Source: Dietzia massiliensis (lineage in GTDB: Bacteria; Actinomycetota; Actinomycetes; Mycobacteriales; Mycobacteriaceae). Taken from it: a stretch of DNA of 33,575 nucleotides. Positions within the stretch are counted from its first letter, which is position 1; each line of letters starts with the position of its first letter. Positions 17,557-27,683 of the stretch are shown here, piece after piece. The DNA is taken from contig NZ_JAHBAV010000041.1 of assembly GCF_018390595.1 (NCBI RefSeq), forward strand, positions 1 to 33,575, given 5' to 3'. The notes below the pieces were generated by a model that ran no database searches, was not told the DNA's origin, and saw nothing but the letters and a program-made list of their open reading frames with translations. Position numbers and translations under genes: made by a program.

Positions 17557-19350
17557 TCAGCGTGTCCGCACCACCGCGAACCCGAACGCCTGGCAGAACA
17601 CCGACTCGGGGTCGGCCACCGCGCCCGAGGCGAAGACCGCCTCGCCGGCCAGCGGGACCCGGCACGGCTCGGTGCCCAGGTTCACCACCAACGCCAACGA
17701 TCCACGATGGACCACCAGCCAGCGGTCGTCGTCGGCCTCCACACCGCACTCCACCCGGACCGGCGCCAGCCACGGATCGCTGAGCTCCGGCTCGGCCTTG
17801 CGCAGGGCGATCAGCGCGCGGTAGACGCGCAGGATCTCGGCGTGCTCATCGGCTGCCTGCTCCGAGCGGTCGAGCACCGAGCGGCGGAACGTCTCCGGAT
17901 CCTGCGGGTCCGCCACCGTGTCGGGATCCCAGCCCATGGCCGCGAACTCGCGCGTCCGGCCCTGCCGCACCGCCTCGGCCAGCTCCGGCTCGGGATGCGA
18001 GGTGAAGAAGCAGAACGGCGTCCGCGCACCCCACTCCTCGCCCTGGAACAGCATCGGCGTGAACGGCGAACACAGCACGATCGCGGCCTTGGCCAGCTGC
18101 TGCTGCGGCGTGAGGTTCATCGACGGCCGATCGCCGGCCGCGCGGTTGCCCACCTGGTCGTGGGTCAGCGTGTAGGCGACGAACCGACTGCCCGGCACTC
18201 GGTCCACATCCAGCGGCCGCCCGTGCACACGACCCCGGAAGGTCGAGTAGGTTCCCGCGTGCAGGAACGCGCCCGTGAGCACCTGCCGCAACGACTCGAG
18301 CGACCCGTAGTCCACGTAGTAGCCCTGCCGCTCGCCGGAGACCGCGGCGTGGACGGCGTGGTGCACGTCGTCGTCCCACTGTCCGTCCAGCCCGAGGCCG
18401 CCGGCCTCCCGCGCGGTGACGGTCCGCGGATTGTTCTGGTCTGACTCGGCGATGAGCGACAGCGGCCGCCCGAGATGGGTGGACAGCGACTCGACCTCCA
18501 CCGTCAACTGCTCCAAAAGGTGCACGGCCGACGCGTCGTGCAGCGCGTGCACGGCGTCGAGGCGCAGCGCGTCGACGTGGAACTCGTCGAACCAGCGCAG
18601 CGCGTTGTCGATGATGTAGCGCCGCACCTCGCCCGAGTGCTCGCCGTCGAGGTTGAGCCCCGTCCCCCACGGGCCGTCCGCGGCCGAGAGGTACGGCCCG
18701 AACTCCGGCAGGTAGTTCCCCGACGGACCCAGATGGTTGTAGACCACGTCCAGACACACCGCCAGGCCGCGCGCGTGGCAGGCGTCCACGAACTGCTGGA
18801 ACGCGTCCGGACCGCCGTACGGCTCGTGCACCGCGAACCACGCCACCCCGTCATAACCCCAGCCGTACTCGCCGTTGAACGCGTTGAGGGGCATAACCTC
18901 GACCATGTCCACCCCCAGCTCGACCAGCTCGTCGAGGTGCTCGATCGCACTGATCAGCGTCCCGCCGGGCGAGAAGGTGCCCACATGCATCTCGTAGATC
19001 ACCGACCCGGCCAGCTGCCGGCCGGTCCACGCCGCGTCCGTCCAGCGGGACTCCTCGAGGCGGTGGACCCGCGACAGCCCGTGCACCCCGTCCGGCTGAC
19101 GCGTCGACCGCGGGTCGGGCCGGGGCGGGCTGACCTCGTCGTCGTCGCCGGTCACCACGAACCCGTAGTCCCTGCCCTGCTCGCGGGGGACGCCGCACGT
19201 CCACCAGCCGTCCGCGGCGCGCCGCATGGGGACGGGGTCGGCGTCGGGGGAGTCCAGGACCAGCCCGACCGCGCGTGCCTCCGGTGCCCAGACGGAGAAC
19301 GTGTCGGCGCCGGTGGCTGTGGACGAGGTCGATTCGCTCGGTGAGGTCAC
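17557..19350 (-). CDS. treZ: Malto-oligosyltrehalose trehalohydrolase
   Basis: Glycoside hydrolase family 13 enzyme that cuts trehalose from the maltooligosyl-trehalose made by TreY. The protein has 597 residues from the GTG at 19350. An N-terminal beta domain (DTFSVWAPEARAVGLVL) precedes the catalytic barrel, with YEMHVGTFSPGGT, DVVYNHLGPSGNYL, the nucleophile D265 in DALRLDAVHAL, the acid E302 in LIAESDQNN and D398 in LTHDQVGNR. MLFQGEEWGA follows. All catalytic groups are intact. In mycobacteria treX, treY and treZ sit together; here treZ is separated from treY by about 3.7 kb of other genes. A -10 box seven bases before the start suggests its own leaderless transcript. Confidence 0.96.
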   Translation of the reverse strand: MTSPSESTSSTATGADTFSVWAPEARAVGLVLDSPDADPVPMRRAADGWWTCGVPREQGRDYGFVVTGDDDEVSPPRPDPRSTRQPDGVHGLSRVHRLEESRWTDAAWTGRQLAGSVIYEMHVGTFSPGGTLISAIEHLDELVELGVDMVEVMPLNAFNGEYGWGYDGVAWFAVHEPYGGPDAFQQFVDACHARGLAVCLDVVYNHLGPSGNYLPEFGPYLSAADGPWGTGLNLDGEHSGEVRRYIIDNALRWFDEFHVDALRLDAVHALHDASAVHLLEQLTVEVESLSTHLGRPLSLIAESDQNNPRTVTAREAGGLGLDGQWDDDVHHAVHAAVSGERQGYYVDYGSLESLRQVLTGAFLHAGTYSTFRGRVHGRPLDVDRVPGSRFVAYTLTHDQVGNRAAGDRPSMNLTPQQQLAKAAIVLCSPFTPMLFQGEEWGARTPFCFFTSHPEPELAEAVRQGRTREFAAMGWDPDTVADPQDPETFRRSVLDRSEQAADEHAEILRVYRALIALRKAEPELSDPWLAPVRVECGVEADDDRWLVVHRGSLALVVNLGTEPCRVPLAGEAVFASGAVADPESVFCQAFGFAVVRTR

Positions 19351-19357
19351 ACCGCCC

Positions 19358-19363
19358 AGCGTA
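19358..19363 (-). promoter_or_regulatory. -10 box for leaderless treZ
   Basis: TACGCT on the minus strand ends seven bases before the GTG at 19350. No Shine-Dalgarno sequence is present. The divergent YigZ-family promoter lies about 70 bases away. Confidence 0.55.
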
Positions 19364-19430
19364 GGGAAAACCGGTGCCCGCGGGGAGGGTGCGAGTCGGA
19401 CCGCCGCGCCTCGCCCCCGTCACCGGGCGC

Positions 19431-19436
19431 GATACT
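19431..19436 (+). promoter_or_regulatory. -10 box for leaderless YigZ-family gene
   Basis: GATACT ends six bases before the ATG at 19443, matching the arrangement at lspA. Confidence 0.5.
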
Positions 19437-19442
19437 GGTGGC

Positions 19443-20117
19443 ATGACCGCATCGCCGCCCGTGCTGAGGCTCTCCGCCGGTCCGGACGTGACGGGGGAGT
19501 ACGAGGAGAGGCGCTCGAGGTTCGTGGCGGTGTTGAGACGGTGCGACGACGAGGAGGACGCCCGCGCTCTGATCGCCGACCTCCGCTCCGCGCATCCGGC
19601 GGCTCGCCACCACTGCAGTGCCTTCATCGTGGGCGACCCCGGGGCCGGCCTGATCGAGCGGACCAACGACGACGGCGAACCCTCCGGCACCGCCGGGACC
19701 CCCATGCTGGACGTCCTGCGGGGAAGCGGGTTGACCGGCGTGTGCGCGGTGGTCGTCCGGTGGTTCGGCGGCATCAAGCTCGGCACCGGCGGTCTCGCCC
19801 GCGCCTACTCCGCCGCGGTGAGCGATGCCGTCGAGCAGGCGTGGACCGACGGGCGCGTCGTAGAGGTGACCCGGACCCCCGCGTGGACGGCCGTGGTCGA
19901 CCACTCCGTCGCCGGTGGACTCGAGGCGGCGCTGCGCTCGGCCGGCGTCCGCGTGCTCGACGTGGACTACGGTCGTCGAGTCGGGCTGACGGTGGCGGGG
20001 GAGTTCGGGGTGATCGGGCCGATCCTCGCCGCCCGCACGTCCGGGGGCGCCGAGTGGTCAGAGGCGGGGGTCGCGACCACCGAGACCGCGGCGACACGCC
20101 CGGATATGGAATCCTGA
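19443..20117 (+). CDS. YigZ/IMPACT family protein
   Basis: A 224-residue protein of the YigZ/IMPACT family, conserved from bacteria to man but of uncertain function; eukaryotic IMPACT acts on the Gcn2 stress kinase and bacterial members have been tied to translation or proteolysis. The N-terminal UPF0029 domain shows RSRFVAVLRR, ARHHCSAFIVG, NDDGEPSGTAGTPML and VVVRWFGGIKLGTGGLARAYS, the family hallmark. From about residue 140 a DUF1949-like ferredoxin-fold domain follows. The length is typical. The small membrane protein gene starts four bases after the stop, so both may share a message. Confidence 0.93.
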   Translation: MTASPPVLRLSAGPDVTGEYEERRSRFVAVLRRCDDEEDARALIADLRSAHPAARHHCSAFIVGDPGAGLIERTNDDGEPSGTAGTPMLDVLRGSGLTGVCAVVVRWFGGIKLGTGGLARAYSAAVSDAVEQAWTDGRVVEVTRTPAWTAVVDHSVAGGLEAALRSAGVRVLDVDYGRRVGLTVAGEFGVIGPILAARTSGGAEWSEAGVATTETAATRPDMES

Positions 20118-20121
20118 ACGT

Positions 20122-20361
20122 ATGAGCATGCAGCCCTACCAGCCGAACTCGATCGAGGCCCAGAAGCAGCAGGTCCGTAAGGATGCGCGGAACACGGCGA
20201 TCGCGCTGGGTGTGACTGTGGTGTCGCTGCCGATCGCGTTGTTCGCGAGCTCGTTCTTCACGCTGGTGGCGATCATCGCCGGGATTCTGACGATCTACCA
20301 CGGCAACAAGGTCCGCAAGGCGATCTCCGGCAAGCCGGACCAGAAGCGCGAGCTGTACTGA
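20122..20361 (+). CDS. Small two-helix membrane protein of unknown function
   Basis: A 79-residue protein with a charged, Gln-rich N-terminus (QKQQVRKDARN), two hydrophobic segments (about residues 27-42 and 44-59) and a basic tail ending PDQKRELY. It starts four bases after the YigZ-family stop. A second ATG two codons in is the alternative start. There is no good ribosome-binding site; AATCCT (20110-20115) six bases before the ATG could be a leaderless -10 box. The coding composition is convincing (Lys/Gln use, membrane pattern), but no family is recognised. Confidence 0.75.
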   Translation: MSMQPYQPNSIEAQKQQVRKDARNTAIALGVTVVSLPIALFASSFFTLVAIIAGILTIYHGNKVRKAISGKPDQKRELY

Positions 20362-20368
20362 GCCGTCG

Positions 20369-20396
20369 CCAGCCGCTCGCCGGCCCGAACGGCTGG
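20369..20396. terminator. Weak hairpin between convergent genes
   Basis: CCAGCCG (20369-20375) pairs with CGGCTGG (20390-20396) around a 14-base loop, in the 42-base gap between the small membrane protein and the nitroreductase. Confidence 0.4.
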
Positions 20397-20403
20397 ATGC
20401 AGG

Positions 20404-21108
20404 TTAACCGTGGCGGCGCACGACGTCGCCCAGGTCCGCCCGCTCGGTGCGGAAGGTGTTGGCCGGGTGGTTCTCGTCCGCGTAGCCGAAGGCGATCCCG
20501 CACACGATGAGCCGGTCGGCCGGGATCGACAGGTGCTCGCGGACCGCGTCGGAATACAGGGCGATCGCGGCCTGCGCGCACGTCGCCACGCCGAGTGAGG
20601 TGGCCGCGGCCAGGAACGTCGAGACGTACCCGCCGCAGTCGACTGCCCCATAGGTGCCCAGGCCCGCGTCCGAGGTGATGATCGCGACGTGGGGGGCGCC
20701 GAAGAAGCGGTAGTTCTCCAGCATCTGGCGCAGTCGCGCCTCCTGGTCCGACCGCTCGATGCCCAGCGCGGTGTAGAGGCCGTAGCCACTGGCCCGCCGG
20801 CGGTCCCCATAGACGCCGTCGTACCGCTCCGGCGCCGGGAAGTCCGAGCGCATGTCGTTGGCCAGCACGTGCTCGGTGAGGTGCGTGCTGAACGCGGCCG
20901 TCGCGTCCCCGGTCACGAGGTCGACCTGCCAGGCCTGCGAGTTGCACCACGAAGCCGTGCGCTGGGCCATCCGGAGGATCTGCTCGATCGTCTCCTCCGG
21001 CACCGGCTCCGAGGTGAAGCCGCGGCAACTGTAGCGCTCGTCGAGGATCCGCTCGAGCGTGGCGGCGGCGTCGAGAGTGGCCGGGGCGATCGAGGCGGCG
21101 TCGGTCAT
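20404..21108 (-). CDS. Nitroreductase family flavoprotein
   Basis: A 234-residue FMN-dependent oxidoreductase of the nitroreductase superfamily. The ATG at 21108 has GGAGG four bases upstream. The family pattern is visible: LDERYSCRGFTSEPVPEETIEQIL with the FMN-phosphate arginine, ASWCNSQAWQVDLVTG, a central YGAVDCGGYVSTFLAAATSLGVATCAQAA dimer helix and IVCGIAFGYADENHPAN. It would reduce nitro compounds or quinones with NAD(P)H; the real substrate is unknown. The longer frame upstream runs into the repeat region and lacks a ribosome-binding site. It is one of the genes standing between treZ and treY. Confidence 0.9.
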   Translation of the reverse strand: MTDAASIAPATLDAAATLERILDERYSCRGFTSEPVPEETIEQILRMAQRTASWCNSQAWQVDLVTGDATAAFSTHLTEHVLANDMRSDFPAPERYDGVYGDRRRASGYGLYTALGIERSDQEARLRQMLENYRFFGAPHVAIITSDAGLGTYGAVDCGGYVSTFLAAATSLGVATCAQAAIALYSDAVREHLSIPADRLIVCGIAFGYADENHPANTFRTERADLGDVVRRHG

Positions 21109-21501
21109 GGGTCCTCCAGAGAGCTGCGGGGTGGTGTGATCCCAGTCTCCCATGGCGCCCCGGCTCGGGCCCCCCGACGATCTGCCCCTCGGATCGTCAC
21201 CTGCCCTCGGAACTCCTGGAGCAACTCGCGATCCGAGGGGCAGAACGCCGACGGCCCATCGGAGACTCACGCCGGCTACGGCTGGATGTCCACTTTGGCG
21301 GGACTTTCGGCCGTCGGAAGCCAGATCGTGAGGACCCGGACCGCCCGGCGGGATCTCGTCCACTCGCCGCCCCGACAGCGGCGAAGAGGCAGGTCAGTTG
21401 GCTGCGCGCACGCAGTCACAGTCGCCGGCGTGATCCACAGGAGAACGAGTCGAGCACCGGGATGAGCCGGAACCGGCCAGATGAGCACCGAGGATCTGAC
21501 C
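21109..21501. other. 393-base gap with repeats before the DUF559-type gene
   Basis: The first 70 bases are the nitroreductase leader. Bases 21179-21246 hold three copies of the flanking repeat. In 21247-21489 I see no gene, no convincing promoter and no RNA structure. The only ribosome-binding site is GAGGA at 21490-21494, which serves the ATG at 21502. Confidence 0.6.
21179..21246. repeat. Left repeat cluster of the DUF559-type gene
   Basis: Three copies of a ~17-bp motif with consensus GATCyGCCCyTCGgAwC. Direct copies lie at 21179-21195 (GATCTGCCCCTCGGATC) and 21199-21215 (ACCTGCCCTCGGAACTC). An inverted copy lies at 21230-21246. The first and third form a perfect 15-bp inverted repeat (21182-21196 with 21229-21243). 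Confidence 0.85.
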
Positions 21502-22431
21502 ATGGCTACTTTCGATGACCTGCGAGCACTTCTCCACACGACTGAGCAGTTGACGGCGGCCGGCTTCAGCACCCAGTCGCTCGGTAGAGCGGTCGCCTCG
21601 GGCGATCTCATCCGCCTGCGGCCCGGCTTCTACGTCGACCGGTCCACGCGAGAGCTCGGGCGAGAGGAGCGGCACCTGCTCATGGTGCTGGCGGCGGACC
21701 GCGCCCTCGGATGCCCGGTGTTCACCCACTGGTCGGCAGCACTCGTCCTCGGATTGCCGGGCTGGGATCTGCCACTCGGAACCGTGTCGTTGTCCCGCGC
21801 CGGGCACGCCCAGAGATCCCGTACCACCAGGCTGACCAGGCATGACGTGACCCCGTTGGCGGAAGACGACGTCCACGTGGTCGACGGGCTCCGCGTGACC
21901 CGCCCGGAACGCACCATCGTGGACGTGGCCAGGGCGTGCGCACCACCGGCGAGCGTGGCAGTCGCAGATGCGGCCTTCAAGGCGGAGGCGGTCAATGCGA
22001 CCTCGGTGGACGACGCGCTGAGCCGCGCGGCCGGTAGGTCCGGTGTCACACGCGCGCGGGCCGCGCTGGCCCGAGTCGATGCCCGCAGCGAGAGCGTCGC
22101 GGAGACCCGCAGTCGCCTGATCTTCGCGGACTACGGTCTTCCTGAGCCTCAGACACAGGTCGACATCTTCGATACCCACGGCAACTTCGTCGCTCGCGTG
22201 GACTTTCTCTGGCCGGAGCTCGGTCTGATCGGCGAATGCGACGGTTTCGGCAAGTACCTCGATGGCGCGGATGCGACAGAGGCCCGGCGCCGACTGGGTG
22301 TGGAGAAAGATCGAGATGCCGCGCTCATGGCGCTGGGCTACCGGGTGCTCCACTGGCGCTGGGCGGATCTCGACAAGCCTCGGCTACTGGTACAGCGCCT
22401 TCGGAGCGTGATGTACCCGGCCGCCGCCTGA
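21502..22431 (+). CDS. AbiEi-like winged-helix plus DUF559 endonuclease-like protein
   Basis: A 309-residue protein with two recognisable parts. Residues about 5-60 (DLRALLHTTEQLTAAGFSTQSLGRAVASGDLIRLRPGFYV) resemble the winged helix of AbiEi-type antitoxin-like proteins. Residues about 190-305 resemble DUF559, a Vsr-like PD-(D/E)xK fold: SVAETRSRLIF, YGLPEPQTQVDIFD, then D234 in ARVDFLW and E245-C-D-G-F-G-K251. A DNA-binding nuclease is the natural guess but is not proven; no AbiEii-type toxin partner is next to it. ATG 21502 is preferred over ATG 21481 because GAGGA lies seven bases before it. Repeat clusters flank the gene on both sides, suggesting a REP-like or mobile unit. Confidence 0.8.
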   Translation: MATFDDLRALLHTTEQLTAAGFSTQSLGRAVASGDLIRLRPGFYVDRSTRELGREERHLLMVLAADRALGCPVFTHWSAALVLGLPGWDLPLGTVSLSRAGHAQRSRTTRLTRHDVTPLAEDDVHVVDGLRVTRPERTIVDVARACAPPASVAVADAAFKAEAVNATSVDDALSRAAGRSGVTRARAALARVDARSESVAETRSRLIFADYGLPEPQTQVDIFDTHGNFVARVDFLWPELGLIGECDGFGKYLDGADATEARRRLGVEKDRDAALMALGYRVLHWRWADLDKPRLLVQRLRSVMYPAAA

Positions 22432-22451
22432 CTACGGCGGCTGACCGTCAC

Positions 22452-22557
22452 GATCCGCCCCTCGAACCTCGATCCGCCCTCCGCAAATCGATCCGCCCTA
22501 GGAACTCCGAGGGCAGATCGTCATCCGAGGGGCGGATCACCGATCGAAGGGCGTATC
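22452..22557. repeat. Right repeat cluster of the DUF559-type gene
   Basis: Six copies of the same motif as in the left cluster. Three are direct (22452-22468, 22471-22487, 22490-22507) and three inverted (22503-22519, 22522-22538, 22541-22557), so the cluster is itself roughly palindromic. Copies 1 and 5 share a perfect 13-bp inverted repeat, GATCCGCCCCTCG. The cluster begins 20 bases after the stop codon of the DUF559-type gene. Confidence 0.9.
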
Positions 22558-22602
22558 GCCGTCATGAGACTGCGCGGGCCGCGTGGAGGCTTCGGGCGCG
22601 GT

Positions 22603-22608
22603 TATCCT
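22603..22608 (+). promoter_or_regulatory. -10 box for leaderless S4-domain gene
   Basis: TATCCT ends six bases before the ATG at 22615. It lies 45 bases outside the right repeat cluster, so the gene keeps its own promoter. Confidence 0.5.
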
Positions 22609-22614
22609 CGGGCC

Positions 22615-22980
22615 ATGGGTGTGCGGGTGGACGCGTGGACGTGGTCGGTGCGGTTGTTCCCGTCGCGGACCAAGGCGGCGGCCGCCTGTCGGGGTGGCCA
22701 CGTCAAGGTCAACGGCGAGGCGGTGCAACCGTCGAAGAACGTCGTGCCCGGCGACCGGGTCCAGGTGACGGGCACGCTCGGCCGGATCCGCATTCTCGAG
22801 GTGGTCGAGACGGTGAGCAAGCGGGTCGGGGCTCCGGTGGCGGCGACCTGCTATATCGACCACTCGCCCCCGCCGCCGCCCAAGGAGATCCTGGCCTCCC
22901 AACCGCGACGGGACCGCGGCGCGGGCCGGCCCACCAAGCGCGAGCGGCGGGAGACCGACAGGCTGCTGGGCCGCGGCTGA
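22615..22980 (+). CDS. S4-domain RNA-binding protein, Hsp15-like
   Basis: A 121-residue protein made of one S4 domain (residues about 1-60: VRVDAWTWSVRLFPSRTKAAAACRGGHVKVNG, then PGDRVQV) and a basic tail rich in Arg and Lys. The layout matches the Hsp15/YrfH group, which binds the large ribosomal subunit carrying stalled peptidyl-tRNA. A run of five prolines (PPPPP) links the parts. An in-frame ATG 17 codons upstream exists, but it lies before the -10 box and its extension is not conserved in style. Function beyond RNA binding is inferred from the family. Confidence 0.88.
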   Translation: MGVRVDAWTWSVRLFPSRTKAAAACRGGHVKVNGEAVQPSKNVVPGDRVQVTGTLGRIRILEVVETVSKRVGAPVAATCYIDHSPPPPPKEILASQPRRDRGAGRPTKRERRETDRLLGRG

Positions 22981-23051
22981 CCCAGCCCACCCGGCCGAGC
23001 CCGACCTGACCCAGCCCGACCGGACGGACCCGACACGCCAGTCGACCCGCC

Positions 23052-25480
23052 TCAGTCCTCGCGAACGATCACCACGACGGGGAAGGCGCTGAGCAACTCG
23101 CCCAGGTCGACGCGGCCGGAGATCGGAGCCCCGCCGGGCCGCACCGCCCACGTCCCCTCCGGCAGTAGGGCGGTGGTGCCTCCGAGATCGCCGGCGCTGA
23201 GGACCGCCGTCCGCCGCCGGGCGATCAGCCCGACCGCCGCGCGGCCGTCGACCGACCGCGTGAACGCGACGACGTCCGCGGCTGCGGGACCGTGCACGGG
23301 TAGCGGCACGTGTGCCCCGCCGACGAGGTCCGCCGGGTGCGACCGGCGGATCCGGAGCACTTCGCGGACCAGTGCGAACTTCGGATGGCCGGCACGGGCG
23401 ACGGCGCCCGAGCGAAGCGGACCGTAATCCACGAACCGCCGGTTGTCCGGGTCGACGAGTGAGTCCTCCCACACCTCGGTGCCCTGGTAGACGTCCGGCA
23501 CGCCGGGGGAGAGCAGCTGCACGACCTTGGCGACGAGTGCGTTGTCGCGTCCGGCCGGGGCGATGCGCTCGACGAACGGGCCGATGAGCGCGGAGCCGGA
23601 GCTGAGTAGGGTGTCGATCCACTCGTGCGCGGCGGACTCGAACTCCGCGTTCTGATCGGTCCATCTTGTGTGGACCGCGGCCTCCCGCAGGGCCTTGTCG
23701 GCATAGTCGTGCAGACGCGAACGCAGCTCGTCGGTCGGCCCGCCCGGTTCCGACCACACGCCCACGACGATCTGCAGCAGGAAGTACCCGGCGTCCTCGG
23801 CCGGCGGGGGATGGGCCTCGAACACGCGCGAGACCAGGTCGGCCCACGCGTCCGGGACCTGGGTCAGCACCGAGATCCGGGCGCGGACGTCCTCGCCGCG
23901 CTTGGTGTCGTGGGTGCTCAGCGCGGTCATGGCCAGCGGTGTGGCGCGGGCGCGTTCGGCCATCGCCAGGTGGAACGCCTCGACGGCCATGCCCATTCGC
24001 CCGGGTGAGCCGCCGACCTCGTTGAGCGAGACGAGCCGCCCGAGGCGGTAGAAGAGCCGATCCTCCTCGGCCTTCGCGGTGGCGGCGCCGGTGACCTGCG
24101 CGAGCCGCGTGGACGCCTCGCCGCCGCGCGCGAGTGCACCGGCCACGAGGCGCAGTGCGGGCGCGAGCTCGGGCCGGTCGCGGCGCAGGCCGTCGACGAT
24201 GGCCGGGAGGGTGCCCCGCAGGACGGGATAGTCGGCCCGGTAGAACGGCGTACGCGCGATCACCGAGATCAGGGCCTCGCGGAGATCGCGCTCCTCGACG
24301 TCGTCGCTCGTCGATCCGTCGTGCCCGACGGCGACCTCGCGGCGCACGGCGCGGGAGAGCCGGGCCAACTCGGGGGCGAGGTCCTCGGCGACGATCTGCC
24401 GCTTGAGCTCGGCGGACTGCGCGTGGACCCGGTCCTCGTCGCCCGGGTCACCGCTGTACCGCGCGGCGAGCTCGGACAGCCGGGCCTCGCCGGAGGCGTC
24501 GACGAGCAACTGGTCGATGAGCCGCAGGGCGTCGTAACCGGTGGTGCCGTCGACCCCCATGGCGGGCTCGAGGACCTCGTCGGGCGCGAGGATCTTCTCC
24601 GCCAGCACGAGCCGGTCCGGTCCGACGAGGTCGCGCAGTCGGCGCGCGTAGCCCACCGGGTCGGACAGCCCGTCCGGGTGATCGACGCGGATGCCGTCGA
24701 CGAGGTCCTCCTCGCACCAGCGGCGCACCTCGGCGTGGGTGGCGTCGAAGACCTCGGGGTCCTCCTGGCGCAGGCCGGCCAGGCCGGTGACGGTGAAGAA
24801 CCGCCGGTAGCCGAGCAGCGGCTCGCGCCAGTGGACGAGCCGGTAGTGCTGGCGGTCGTGGACCTGCTGCGCGGTGCCGTCGCCGGTCCCCGGAGCGATC
24901 GGGAAGCGGTGGTCGTAGAAGTGCAGTTCGGCCTCGCCGCTCGGGGAGTCCTCAGGAGCGACGACGACGAGGTCGGCCACGTCCTCCGCGGAGCCCAGGA
25001 CGGGGATCGCGATTCTGCCGTCCGCCCCGTTGGCCTCCTCGGTGTCGAAGTCGAAGAAGCGGTGGTACTCCGAGTCGGGGCCCCGCCGCAGCGCGTCCCA
25101 CCACCAGGGGTTGGCGGCCGGCTCGTCCACGCCGAGGTGGTTGGGCACGATGTCGGCGATCAGCCCCAGCCCGTGGGCGCGGCACGCCGCGCGCAGGGAC
25201 CGCAGGGCGTCGATCCCACCGAGCTCGGGCGAGACCTCGGTGGGGTCGACGACGTCGTAACCGTGGGTCGAGCCGGGCGTGGCGGTCAGGACGGGCGAGA
25301 GGTACACCGCGCCCACCCCGAGGTCGGCGAGGTAGGGCACGAGCTGCTCGGCGTCGGCCAGGGTGAAGCCGCGGCCGTCGGGGTCGGAGGCGGGGGTGCG
25401 CAGCTGGAGGCGGTAGGTGCTGGAGAGAGCGTCGACCCGGGCCCGCAGGCCCGACCCCGCGCCGTTCGCGGCGTCGCCCA

Positions 25481-25481
<1 letters not shown>
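23052..25481 (-). CDS. treY: Malto-oligosyltrehalose synthase
   Basis: Intramolecular transglucosylase (GH13) that converts the reducing end of a maltodextrin from an alpha-1,4 to an alpha,alpha-1,1 link, giving the substrate of TreZ. The protein has 809 residues from the ATG at 25481, which overlaps the treX stop by one base (TGATG), so the two are translationally coupled. Early blocks are SSTYRLQLR, YLSPVLTATPGSTHGYDVVD and ADIVPNHLGV. The nucleophile is D267 in DGIRVDHPDG, the acid E295 in LAEKIL, and D525 lies in STHDTKRGED. PDVYQGTEVWEDSLVDPDNRR is the C-terminal family mark. All catalytic residues are intact. Confidence 0.97.
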
Positions 25482-27625
<2,144 letters not shown>

Positions 27626-27633
27626 GCTGCCCA

Positions 27634-27639
27634 AGGGTA
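27634..27639 (-). promoter_or_regulatory. -10 box for leaderless treX-treY
   Basis: TACCCT on the minus strand ends eight bases before the GTG at 27625, with no ribosome-binding site between. It rules against the TTG that overlaps it. Confidence 0.5.
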
Positions 27640-27683
27640 GTGCTTTTCGGGCCGGTTGACGTCCCCGTGCGAGGAGGGGTCGG

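Noticed and set aside
21502..22431. AbiE toxin-antitoxin pair
   Set aside because: Only the AbiEi-like N-terminal domain is present; the next gene encodes an S4-domain protein, not a nucleotidyltransferase toxin.
21179..22557. CRISPR-like array
   Set aside because: The copies are degenerate, change orientation, have no regular spacers and no cas genes are near.
22981..23051. Short CCAGCCCGACC-like repeats after the S4-domain gene
   Set aside because: The units are too short and irregular to separate from general C-rich composition.
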